Source of the DNA: an uncultured Lachnospiraceae bacterium
GTDB taxonomy: Bacteria > Bacillota > Clostridia > Lachnospirales > Lachnospiraceae
Length of the DNA stretch: 64,000 bases
NCBI GenBank assembly: GCA_947626715.1
Contig: CANQTG010000001.1
Coordinates: 1 to 64,000 of the forward strand
Direction: 5' to 3'
This document shows positions 7,824 to 16,860 of the stretch, in pieces. A model generated the notes under the pieces. It was not told the origin of the DNA. It ran no database searches and saw nothing but the letters and a program-made list of their open reading frames with translations. Each line of letters opens with the position of its first letter. The stretch's first letter is position 1. Made by a program: the position numbers and the translations under genes.

Positions 7824-10070
7824 ATGGCAGACAAATTCATAAAAAAACTGATTCCTTATCTCATGTTTGCGCTCGCAGGCGTCTTTTTCCTGCGCATGGG
7901 CGACGAAAGCCGCACGCCGGTCACCATAGACGCCTGCGATATGATAAAATCCGCGGGCTATGAGGACGATACCGCCATCGGCCTGACGCCGGACAGCCAG
8001 TTTTCCGGCGTCATGCTGACCGGCGCTTCCTATCTGCTGGACGCCGGGGACTACCGTATCGGTATCGCCTACCGCACCGACGGCGGCGGAGATGAGCTCG
8101 TCCTTTATGACAACGGCAGGGAGCTTGCCGTCCATGAGCTTGACCCGGATGCCACCTATCAGGAATACCCGTTTACACTGGAGCATTCCTGTCCCGATTT
8201 TTCCTATGAGATCCGCTATGGCGGCGAAAATTCCATTCTTATCCAGAGCGTCACGCTCTCCGCAAAGAAGCGCTTTTACCGCGATACCGACTTTTTGATC
8301 ATCGTCTTTCTCCTTTTGACCGCCGCGTTCGCTCTCTGGCGTTACCGTTTTGCCCGCAAGGGGCGCGGCATACGGGAGGATTATATCGTCTTAACGCTGC
8401 TTGGCATCGGCGCTTTTTCCTCCCTTCCCTACTTCAATACCGGCCTAAGCTGGGCCGTAGACCTGTGCTATCATCTGATCCGTATCGAAGGGATCAAGGA
8501 CGGGCTCATGGCGGGCCAGTTCCCCGTCGTGATCTACCCGGAGGCGCTGCATGGAAACGGCTATTTAAACTGCATGTATCCCAATCTCCTGCTCTATTTG
8601 CCCGCTTTTTTGCGCATGAAGGGCGTCTCTTTGGCAGACAGCTTTAAATTCCTAGTCATTTTGTGCAACTTCGCCACGGCGTTTCTCACCTATCACTGCG
8701 CCAGAACCATCGGCGGGAACCCAAAGGCGGCGCTGCTCGCCTCCCTGCTCTACTCCTGCTGCCCATACCGCTATACCAATATCTATGCCAGAGGCGCGGT
8801 CGGGGAATTTCTTGCCATGACCTTTTTCCCGCTCATCTTTGCCGGACTTTATCATGTCCTGCTCGGCGATCGGAAAAAATGGGGATATCTCGTGCTCGGC
8901 ATGAGCGGGCTTTTGCAGACGCATATCCTGAGCGTGACGCTGGGCGCTCTCTTCTGCACCCTCTTCTGCGTCCTCTATCTAAAGCCGCTCCTGCTCGAGG
9001 GACGCATCCTATCGCTGTGCAAGGCGGCTCTTGTCAGCCTGCTCATAAATCTCGGCTTCCTCGTCCCTTTTCTGGACTTTTATCAAAACGGGAATCTCTG
9101 GACCGACGCGCTGGAGCTGGGTACCTATCAGGAATATACTCTGAATCTGTCGGGGCTTCTTGGGAGCCAGACGACGGGGGATTATTACGTCTTAACGCTC
9201 GGCGTCCCGCTCGCTTTCTGCCTTATGATCTCCCTTGCCTATGTCCTCTTGGAGGGAAAGAAAGCCGGAGAGGACGGCTATCTGCGTTATCTGTTCTTAC
9301 TTGGCGCGTTCCTGCTCTTTATGTCGCTGAATTTCTTCCCCGGCTGGGAGATGATGACGCTTCCTTCCTTAAAGCTCCTGTTAGAAAAGGTACAGTTCCC
9401 GTGGAGGCTCTTAGGGCCTGCCAGCCTGCTCTTTGCCATGACGGGCAGTATCTGCTGTTTTCGCTCGAACATGCTTTCCCGGTACGGGCGCGTCCTTTTT
9501 ATCGCGCTCGCCGGGCTCTGTATGCTCTCCGCCACCCGGTTTAAAAGCGAGGATTTTGCCTATCCTGATAACAGGATCTATACCCGCGGGCATGAAAGCA
9601 AGCTGATCGGCATCCCGAAAGGGGCCAACACGGTCGTCTATCCCTTCGAATGGCGTCCCCGCCATACCGTCGATTCCGATCTTACGACCGAGCCTTCTCT
9701 TTCCGACAGTTCCCAGATCAGCCTTCAGTCCATTAAGCGGGAAGGGACGACCACTACCCTGCAGTACAGCTGCTTGTCCGAGGATCAGTATATCGAAGTC
9801 CCCGTGATCTATTACATGGGCTATGAGGCGGTCGATGAAAACGGCGCTCCGGTCCCTTTGGAAAGCGGCTATAATAACCGGATCCGCGTTACGCTAAGCG
9901 GCGACGCAAAGCCCCATACCGTAACGCTCTCCTACCGGATCCCGCTCTCCTACACGCTCTCTGCATGGATCTCCATTCTAAGCGCCGCCGGATATCTCCT
10001 GTTTTTAGCAGCGCCGTACCTGCGCAGGGCCACTCTTACCGCCGGAAAGGAAAACAACGATGTTAGATAA
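7824..10070 (+). CDS. Large multi-TM protein, PTPS_related (PF10131-like)/YfhO-like
   Basis: WAVDLCYHLIRIEGIKDGLMAGQFPVVIYPEALHGNGYLNCMYPNLLLYLPAFLRMKG...LLYSCCPYRYTNIYARGAVGEFLAMTFFPLIFAGLYH resembles this family; start trimmed to MADKFIKK. Confidence 0.75.
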   Translation: MADKFIKKLIPYLMFALAGVFFLRMGDESRTPVTIDACDMIKSAGYEDDTAIGLTPDSQFSGVMLTGASYLLDAGDYRIGIAYRTDGGGDELVLYDNGRELAVHELDPDATYQEYPFTLEHSCPDFSYEIRYGGENSILIQSVTLSAKKRFYRDTDFLIIVFLLLTAAFALWRYRFARKGRGIREDYIVLTLLGIGAFSSLPYFNTGLSWAVDLCYHLIRIEGIKDGLMAGQFPVVIYPEALHGNGYLNCMYPNLLLYLPAFLRMKGVSLADSFKFLVILCNFATAFLTYHCARTIGGNPKAALLASLLYSCCPYRYTNIYARGAVGEFLAMTFFPLIFAGLYHVLLGDRKKWGYLVLGMSGLLQTHILSVTLGALFCTLFCVLYLKPLLLEGRILSLCKAALVSLLINLGFLVPFLDFYQNGNLWTDALELGTYQEYTLNLSGLLGSQTTGDYYVLTLGVPLAFCLMISLAYVLLEGKKAGEDGYLRYLFLLGAFLLFMSLNFFPGWEMMTLPSLKLLLEKVQFPWRLLGPASLLFAMTGSICCFRSNMLSRYGRVLFIALAGLCMLSATRFKSEDFAYPDNRIYTRGHESKLIGIPKGANTVVYPFEWRPRHTVDSDLTTEPSLSDSSQISLQSIKREGTTTTLQYSCLSEDQYIEVPVIYYMGYEAVDENGAPVPLESGYNNRIRVTLSGDAKPHTVTLSYRIPLSYTLSAWISILSAAGYLLFLAAPYLRRATLTAGKENNDVR

Positions 10071-11028
10071 AATCGCCGTTCTGATACCATGCTATAACGA
10101 AGCGCCCACGATCGAAAAGGTGATCCGGGACGCCAAAAACGCGCTGCCGGACGCGGTCGTCTATGTCTACGACAACAATTCCACCGACGATACCGCGAAG
10201 CTTGCAGGGCAGGCGGGCGCGGTCGTCAGATACGAATATAAGCAGGGGAAGGGCAACGTCATACGCCGCATGTTCCGGGAGATCGACGCAAAATGTTATA
10301 TCCTGATCGACGGAGACGACACCTATCCTTTGGAGCAGGCCGCAAAAATGGCGGAATATGTGCTTGAGCGTCACGCCGACATGGTGGTCGGGGATCGGCT
10401 TTCCTCCACCTATTTTTCCGAAAACAAGCGCCCGTTCCACAATTTCGGCAACAGCCTTGTGCGGGCGAGCATCAACCGGCTCTTCCATACGGATATCAAG
10501 GATATCATGACCGGCTACCGCGCGTTCAGTTATTCCTTCGTCAAGACCTTCCCCGTCCTTTCGCAGGGCTTTGAGATCGAAACGGAGATGACGATCCACG
10601 CGGTCTATAACCATATGCAGATCGAAAACGTCGTCGTAGACTATAGGGACCGGCCGCAGGGCAGCGTCTCCAAGCTCAACACCTATTCCGACGGCTTCCG
10701 TGTCATACGGATGATCCTGCGCCTGTTCAAGACCTACAAGCCGCTGGCATTTTTCTCCATGATCGCGTCGTGTCTGCTGCTGCTCTCCATCGGTTTCTTT
10801 CTTCCGGTTTTCATCCGGTTCCTAGAAACGCACCTTGTCCTGCAGATCCCTACCCTCGTGGTCTGCGGCTTTGCCGCGCTGGCGGCGATACAGGCCTTTT
10901 TCGCCGGCCTGATCCTGAGCAATATGAGCGAGAACAATCGAAGGGATTTTGAATATCAGATGCACCGGACGCAGGATACGTACAAGGCCCTGCTTAGAGA
11001 AGAGCGGGAAGCAGGGGACTCAGACTAA
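10060..11028 (+). CDS. GT2 polyprenyl-phosphate glycosyltransferase (DPM1/GtrB-like)
   Basis: IAVLIPCYNEAPTIEKVI...VYDNNSTDDT...ILIDGDDTYP...MTGYRAFS, two C-terminal TM segments. Confidence 0.9.
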   Translation: MLDKIAVLIPCYNEAPTIEKVIRDAKNALPDAVVYVYDNNSTDDTAKLAGQAGAVVRYEYKQGKGNVIRRMFREIDAKCYILIDGDDTYPLEQAAKMAEYVLERHADMVVGDRLSSTYFSENKRPFHNFGNSLVRASINRLFHTDIKDIMTGYRAFSYSFVKTFPVLSQGFEIETEMTIHAVYNHMQIENVVVDYRDRPQGSVSKLNTYSDGFRVIRMILRLFKTYKPLAFFSMIASCLLLLSIGFFLPVFIRFLETHLVLQIPTLVVCGFAALAAIQAFFAGLILSNMSENNRRDFEYQMHRTQDTYKALLREEREAGDSD

Positions 11029-12315
11029 GGAAGAGCCCGGATCCTCCCAGCTCTGGATATGCCGCCAAAAACGGTATCCGAAAATGAGCAGCGTCGCCAT
11101 GCTGGCGGCAAACAGCGCGGCGTTGACCCCGTCTACCCCAAACCACAGGATACAGGGAGCGGAGAGCCCGGCGGCCACGAGCATACCGGCCAAAGCCCCG
11201 GCCAGCATTCCCCGCCCGTCGCGCAGGATCGTCAGGATCATTCCCAAAAACCAGATCATCGCGATAACGCCGCAGCAAAAGACCGTCGGCAGAAGCAGAT
11301 ACGCGTAAGGACGTATCCTTTCCGTAAACAGCAGCGTAAGCGCCCATTCCCCCAATAACGCGCAGCACAGCAGGGCAAACGCCGTCAGACCGGCGAGCGC
11401 CGCCGTCAGCCTCCAAAACAGTCTCAGGAACTTCTTCTTTTCCCCCTCCCGCCGATACGCGGAAAACAACGCCGTAAACGTCGTAAAGATATAAGAGGCC
11501 AGAAGCTGGATCACCGAAGCCGGAATCGCCGCCGAGCTGTAATATCCCAGCGTCTCGCTTCCGGCGATCCTTTCCAGAAAATAACGCGTGATCGGCACGA
11601 CCGCGTTCAGGCAGACGGCGTAGGCAAACAGCGGCAGGCACTCCCTTGTCAGCGAAAGCAACGCGTTTTTATCCCAGCGCAGCGCAAACGGCTGCAGACG
11701 GCGCGAACGCGGGATATCAAACAGCGCGATCACCAGATAGACCGCCGCCAGCATCGCGAACGTCGTAACGGATAAGCTCCCGCTTACCGACTCTGCCACG
11801 ATAAAGACAAGCAGCATCAGGATCCCGCGCAGCAGAAAGGACGCTCCGGCGATATCAAGCCGCCACGCCTTCTGGTCGATCCCGTGAAACACATCTGCGA
11901 TCGGCTCGCTTAACCGATAGAGCATAAACAGGCATAAAAATACCGTCACGGAAAGCGGATAGCCGTTTGCCAGCACAAACAGCCCGTACAGGGCAAAGGC
12001 CGCGATACTCGCCAGCAGCCTGTGCGTTACATAAATATCCGCGCTGTATTTCCCGCTCGTATCCGATACTTGAAAATTACGGATACAAAAATAAGAGAGA
12101 TTGGTAAAAACATTGGTCAGGGACAGCCCCAGCGCAAAATATCCCGCAGCCGAATAATCCGCCAGATGGACGATCAGGATCGTCATCAGCCACTGCGCCC
12201 CGATAAAGGCGACCGAGCCCGCGACATTCCAGAACATATTTTTTCTGACGACCGAAGCCGGGGCCTCTATCGCTCCTTCTTTCCGTTCCGTTCCCTTTTC
12301 CGTCCTACTCTCCAT
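11020..12315 (-). CDS. Oligosaccharide flippase (Wzx-like)
   Basis: Poly-TM protein NMFWNVAGSVAFIGAQWLMTILIVHLADYSAAGYFALGLSLTNVF, polysaccharide-biosynthesis transporter type. Confidence 0.8.
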   Translation of the reverse strand: MESRTEKGTERKEGAIEAPASVVRKNMFWNVAGSVAFIGAQWLMTILIVHLADYSAAGYFALGLSLTNVFTNLSYFCIRNFQVSDTSGKYSADIYVTHRLLASIAAFALYGLFVLANGYPLSVTVFLCLFMLYRLSEPIADVFHGIDQKAWRLDIAGASFLLRGILMLLVFIVAESVSGSLSVTTFAMLAAVYLVIALFDIPRSRRLQPFALRWDKNALLSLTRECLPLFAYAVCLNAVVPITRYFLERIAGSETLGYYSSAAIPASVIQLLASYIFTTFTALFSAYRREGEKKKFLRLFWRLTAALAGLTAFALLCCALLGEWALTLLFTERIRPYAYLLLPTVFCCGVIAMIWFLGMILTILRDGRGMLAGALAGMLVAAGLSAPCILWFGVDGVNAALFAASMATLLIFGYRFWRHIQSWEDPGSSLV

Positions 12316-14080
12316 CTTCCTCTTTCCTTACATAGACCGCCCTGAGCGTAAACGCAGTCCCGTCATACGCTTCTGTAAAATCGTAGCGTTCTCCGGTATC
12401 CCCGCGGATCCAATGAGAGAAGCGGAAGCCCTCCAGCTTGGGATCCCTCGGTTCATGGAGCGTCCTGCCTTCTACGGCGTCGATCTTCGTCACATACATC
12501 ATACCCGCGCCCGGATCGCACTCGATCTGGCCATACCCTCGCCCTTCCAGCCAGATATCGCTCAAAAACTCCTCTCTCTGGCGCAGAAATTCTTTTATGC
12601 CGTCGATCTCGGCTTGATATTCTTCCTCAAAGTCCAGTTCTTCCCCGTACTTAAAATCCTCGAACGGATCCCAGCGCATATAATCCAGATAGGCGCAGTC
12701 CCATATCTCATCCCGATACGCGTCGATCCGCCCGTTTAACATCTCCTCGATCGCCGGAAGCGCGTTCTTTTGGTATTCCGTTTTCACCAGCTCTTGAAAC
12801 GACGGGATCCAGTACAGGTCGTACCACCACGAAGCGCCCTTTTGCTCTGTCGCCGCATAGAGCCCTCTCGGCTCCTGATAATTGACGGGACGGGTCTGCT
12901 CGATCAGCGGATTCCCCAGCGTTTTGTCATAATCCCATACCGGCCCCGCATAGAACCTGCCGTTATCCCGATAGAAATACTGGCTCGCAAACATCGCGTC
13001 CAGATTCTTCCCGATCTCTTCCATCAGATATTTTCTGGCAAAGCTTTCCTCATCTACAGTCTCCGTATCCGAAAGGCCGCTTTGGATCTCATCTTCCAAA
13101 GCCTGAAAGGAGCTCTCGATATCGGCCGCCTGCGTATCCGTAAGCGCGCCCGGATACTCGATCACGACATGCTGGCCGCCTTTCGTCACAAAATAGCGCA
13201 CCGCCTCCTCCAGCCGCGTCTCGTCGTCATATTCCAGAGCCGCCAAAAAATCCGTCCCACCTTCCGGCGTTTTCTGCGTCAGTGCCTCCGCCTCCAGCCT
13301 TTCCGCCGGTTTTTCCGAGAGCAGATAGCAGCCCCGATACTCGTGATTGATATACAGATCCACAAACCCGCTCGCCGGCGAATAAGGCAGTCCTATTTCC
13401 CCCGCCATATCGTACAGGATCTTATTGCGCAGGAGCGATTGGTCCTGCCGATTGGCCAGCAGGATATATTTTCCCCTTGCGCCGCTCCCCAAAAGATCGG
13501 CGGTCTCCGCAAGCGTCATCTGATACGGCTTCTTATCCTCTAGGAAGGTGGAATTTCCCCGCGATCTTAACTTTTTAAGCTGGCCGCCGGCCCTTAACGT
13601 CCCGTCCGGCTCTATCATCTGATAAAGGCCGCGCTCGCCGTTCCCTTTCTCTTTTTCGATATACGAAAGACTGCCGGAGGCCGTCTCGATAAATAACGCG
13701 GGCAGCTTTGAGGAGGCAAGGACTACGACCGTAAACGTGCTCTCTCCCGCGCAAAGGCGGTGTTCCCCGGTCGCCAGATACACGGTTTTCTTCCCTCTCC
13801 CCAAAGCCTCCTGATCCCAGCTAAGCCGCCGCTTCCCCTTTACCTCGATATCCGCCGGATCGCCCTGCTCCCAGAAGGACGGCAGAAACAGATATTCCTT
13901 CCCGTCATAATAATTGTGCCAGAGCGTTAATCCGATCCTCTCGTCCTTTGCCCCGATCGTAACGCCGATATCCTGAAACGAGGCCGGCTGTTTGTCATTC
14001 CAATACAGGCGCAGCGCGATATAGGAAAAAAACAGGGCCAGCGATCCCAGTAAAATAAAAGTCCTCCGTTTTTTCCTCAT
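12305..14080 (-). CDS. CotH kinase family protein with C-terminal InlB/Flg_new-like repeat
   Basis: RSRGNSTFLEDKKPYQMTL, INHEYRGCYLLSEKPAERLEAEAL, FYAGPVWDYDKTLGNPL are CotH motifs; C-term DPKLEGFRFSHWIRGDTGERYDFTEAYDGTAFTLRAVYV resembles a Listeria-Bacteroides repeat. Confidence 0.85.
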   Translation of the reverse strand: MRKKRRTFILLGSLALFFSYIALRLYWNDKQPASFQDIGVTIGAKDERIGLTLWHNYYDGKEYLFLPSFWEQGDPADIEVKGKRRLSWDQEALGRGKKTVYLATGEHRLCAGESTFTVVVLASSKLPALFIETASGSLSYIEKEKGNGERGLYQMIEPDGTLRAGGQLKKLRSRGNSTFLEDKKPYQMTLAETADLLGSGARGKYILLANRQDQSLLRNKILYDMAGEIGLPYSPASGFVDLYINHEYRGCYLLSEKPAERLEAEALTQKTPEGGTDFLAALEYDDETRLEEAVRYFVTKGGQHVVIEYPGALTDTQAADIESSFQALEDEIQSGLSDTETVDEESFARKYLMEEIGKNLDAMFASQYFYRDNGRFYAGPVWDYDKTLGNPLIEQTRPVNYQEPRGLYAATEQKGASWWYDLYWIPSFQELVKTEYQKNALPAIEEMLNGRIDAYRDEIWDCAYLDYMRWDPFEDFKYGEELDFEEEYQAEIDGIKEFLRQREEFLSDIWLEGRGYGQIECDPGAGMMYVTKIDAVEGRTLHEPRDPKLEGFRFSHWIRGDTGERYDFTEAYDGTAFTLRAVYVRKEEDGE

Positions 14081-15291
14081 CGGCTTCTCCCAAACCTTCT
14101 CTCATGCCTGCCCATCTTTTGCAGAAAGGCGGCTCTGGCATAAAATTCCGTAAGCGCTCCCGCATTCTTTGCCACGTCATATCCGCTGTCGCCTACCAGC
14201 TTGGCATAAGCGCCGCGCCGCGCTTCTATTTCCGCGCCGTTTCCCGCCCCCGGGCCTTCGCCCAGCATAGCAAGCGCTTCCTGCGCCCACTCCTCCGGCG
14301 TCGCCGATAACGGCAGCGCCCTTACGAGATCCGTCAGGGCCACCTCCTCGGTAATGGTATCCGCCATCAGAACCGGCAGCCCCGCCGCCTGCGCTTCGAT
14401 CAGCGTCAGCGGGATCCCTTCGAACAGGGAAGGAAAGATCACGGCGTCCGCCGCCTGCATCAGCGCGGGAACGTCCGCGCGCATTCCCAAGAAGCGCACC
14501 TGCGACGCGATCTCCAGCTCCTTCGCCAAAGAGCGCAGCTCTTCTTCCAGCCGTCCCACTCCGCACAGCCAAAGCCGCGTATCCGGCTCTCGCTTTACGA
14601 TCTCTTTCATAACATGCAGCAAAAATCTGTGATTCTTCTGCTCCTCCAGCCGCCCGACATGGAGAAATACCCGCAGCGCATCCTGCCTCTGCCCCGCCCC
14701 GCTTTCCTCCGCCAAAAGCTCCCGGCGCACCCGCTGGCGGATCTGGCGTTCAAAGCGGAAGGCCTCCGGCTCGATCCCGTTTTTCAGAATGTAAAATCTG
14801 GGTTTTTGGCAGGCCGCTTTTCCAAACAGCCATATCCCCGCCGGTTTCGAGCAGGCAAAGAGATAATCCGCCTGATAGCGCAGCGGATACTGCAATATCG
14901 TCTTGACCAGCGCGGAAAGCCCGCTGCCGGAAGACGTATTGTGACTGTGGGCGATCGTAACCATGCCCGCCCGCTTCGCCTCCTTTAAGTAGAGGGAAGC
15001 GGTGCTGCGCATATGGCCGTGCACGATATCGTATTCCCTATGCTTTTTAAAGAAGCGCCGCCACTGCCTTCTGTAACGCAGGGCCGTAGACGCGCAAAAG
15101 GGCTCCATCGAATAGATATGCCCGCCCATTCGCAGCACTTCCTCCGTATAGTCGCAGATATCCTGCGTATGGATCACAAAGTCAAAGCTGACGCGCCCCC
15201 GGTCAATATAGCGGTACAGATTCATCACCATGGTCTCTGCGCCGCCCCGATCAAGACGTCCCAGCACATGCAACACATGCAGTTTCCCCAT
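14077..15291 (-). CDS. GT4 family glycosyltransferase (EpsF-like)
   Basis: HVLHVLGRLDRGGAETMVMNLYRYID...FPSLFEGIPLTLIEAQAAGLPVLMAD. Confidence 0.92.
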   Translation of the reverse strand: MGKLHVLHVLGRLDRGGAETMVMNLYRYIDRGRVSFDFVIHTQDICDYTEEVLRMGGHIYSMEPFCASTALRYRRQWRRFFKKHREYDIVHGHMRSTASLYLKEAKRAGMVTIAHSHNTSSGSGLSALVKTILQYPLRYQADYLFACSKPAGIWLFGKAACQKPRFYILKNGIEPEAFRFERQIRQRVRRELLAEESGAGQRQDALRVFLHVGRLEEQKNHRFLLHVMKEIVKREPDTRLWLCGVGRLEEELRSLAKELEIASQVRFLGMRADVPALMQAADAVIFPSLFEGIPLTLIEAQAAGLPVLMADTITEEVALTDLVRALPLSATPEEWAQEALAMLGEGPGAGNGAEIEARRGAYAKLVGDSGYDVAKNAGALTEFYARAAFLQKMGRHERRFGRSR

Positions 15292-15345
15292 ATCGGCCTC
15301 CGCTTCCCTTTCCTCTCCCTTATTCGGCGTTTTCCTTTGCCTTCC

Positions 15346-16818
15346 CTACTCCGCCTGGCGCACGCCATGCGCCGGGTCATAGGCGTCAAACCCCACCGCG
15401 TCCACGAACTGCCCCCATTCGTTATCATAAAGAAAGATTGTCAGCCCGTCGTCTACAAGCTGGTACATCTCTCTGTTATAGCTGATACTATATCCCGTCA
15501 GCCTGAGCGTATCAAAGCCCTGCTCCCAGAACCACTCCCCATCGGACGGGCCGATCAGGCCGCTGACACACTGTCCGTCCACCACCGCGAACGAACCGCC
15601 CTCTAGGAGCTTTTCCCCGTCTAAACCGAACGCTTTCGCCAGCTCGCGCAGGAAGTCCTCCATTCCCGTAACGTCCCCGCTTACGCAGAACGCCGCCGTA
15701 TGCCCGTCGTAGGGAAGCCTGCTCATATATTCCGGCAGGCCGCCGATCCGGCTCATCTGCTCGTTTTTCCGGTCATGCTCCCGTTCCCGCAGCGCGATAT
15801 CCCACGAATTATCCGCATCCATCCTTCGCCAATCCGTCAGCTCATAGTGCGACGTAAGATACTCTCCCATATAATCCGATGCCTTTTGGGAGCCGTAACG
15901 GTTCAAATGGCTGTTATCCCGAAAATCCTGCGCCGTATCGATCTGCAGTTCCTCCATCAGCGCGTAATAATCGATAAAGGGGAGTCCGTATTCCTCCGCC
16001 AGCGCCTCGACCGCCTTCGTCTGCCCGATATTCCAGCCCACGTTCGGCGATTTGAACAGCAAAAGCTCCGTCCCGTTCTCTTTACATAGCTGCAGCATAC
16101 GCCGAAAAATCTCCAGATTCCGCTCCGGTATGACGGCGCTTTCCTCCTCATAATAGGAGGAGAAATCTAACGGAGCGTCGGAGACCAGATCCGGCGTATA
16201 GGCCCCCTTCGCATAATTGACCGTCTTCTCTTCAAAATCCTCCCTCGTCAGCTCCTGCCAGCGGTCTTTGTACTGCGCGATCGGGATCAGATAGGAAAGC
16301 CCCTTTCCTCTGTCCCTGCGGAACATGTCGGATAAGCCTTTCAGCTTTGTCCCGGAAAAGGGCATATCCGTGATCCCGTAGTTTAGATTGTCCGCCTTCG
16401 ACGTATCGAGCTCTTCAAAAATGCTCAGCACCTCTAACGCCATGACCTTCGGCCTCTGCCTCTGAAAAGCTTCCTGCATAAACAGATAGCTCAGCTCAAA
16501 CGGCTGTCCCGAACTGCCAAAATCATAGGACGCGATCCCGTAATCCTCATAGAGCACCAGCGGATCCACCGTGCAGAACATCGTGCTCGCCCCCACGAAC
16601 AATACCTCTATAGAATCCTCTTTCTCCGCATAAAAGCCGTTTACGTTATCGGTCCCCCGATGCCCCATATCCAGTTTCAGGGTCTGCTGGATATAGAGAA
16701 ACGCCGCGGTCAGGATCGCTGTGAACAAAACGATCTTACAGAAAATCTTTCCCGCATTTCCAAGCTTGAACCATTTCATAGCCGTACCAGATATCAGGCA
16801 GAACGCCTGCGATCTCAT
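15346..16818 (-). CDS. SGNH-hydrolase-like membrane-anchored protein (acylation partner)
   Basis: VLFVGASTMFCTVDPLVLYEDYGI and DNSHLNRYGSQKASDYM; adjacent to MBOAT. Start may be 16779 (MKWFKLG). Confidence 0.75.
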   Translation of the reverse strand: MRSQAFCLISGTAMKWFKLGNAGKIFCKIVLFTAILTAAFLYIQQTLKLDMGHRGTDNVNGFYAEKEDSIEVLFVGASTMFCTVDPLVLYEDYGIASYDFGSSGQPFELSYLFMQEAFQRQRPKVMALEVLSIFEELDTSKADNLNYGITDMPFSGTKLKGLSDMFRRDRGKGLSYLIPIAQYKDRWQELTREDFEEKTVNYAKGAYTPDLVSDAPLDFSSYYEEESAVIPERNLEIFRRMLQLCKENGTELLLFKSPNVGWNIGQTKAVEALAEEYGLPFIDYYALMEELQIDTAQDFRDNSHLNRYGSQKASDYMGEYLTSHYELTDWRRMDADNSWDIALREREHDRKNEQMSRIGGLPEYMSRLPYDGHTAAFCVSGDVTGMEDFLRELAKAFGLDGEKLLEGGSFAVVDGQCVSGLIGPSDGEWFWEQGFDTLRLTGYSISYNREMYQLVDDGLTIFLYDNEWGQFVDAVGFDAYDPAHGVRQAE

Positions 16819-16860
16819 CCTTTCTTTTCTTACTCTGCGTTTCCGCGCCGCCGCGGCGGA

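Noticed and set aside
8663-9544. 293-aa plus-strand ORF inside the PTPS_related gene
   Set aside because: Alternative frame of a well-supported CDS; no family motifs.
12770-13543. 257-aa plus-strand ORF antisense to CotH
   Set aside because: Shadow ORF; the minus-strand CotH motifs are convincing.
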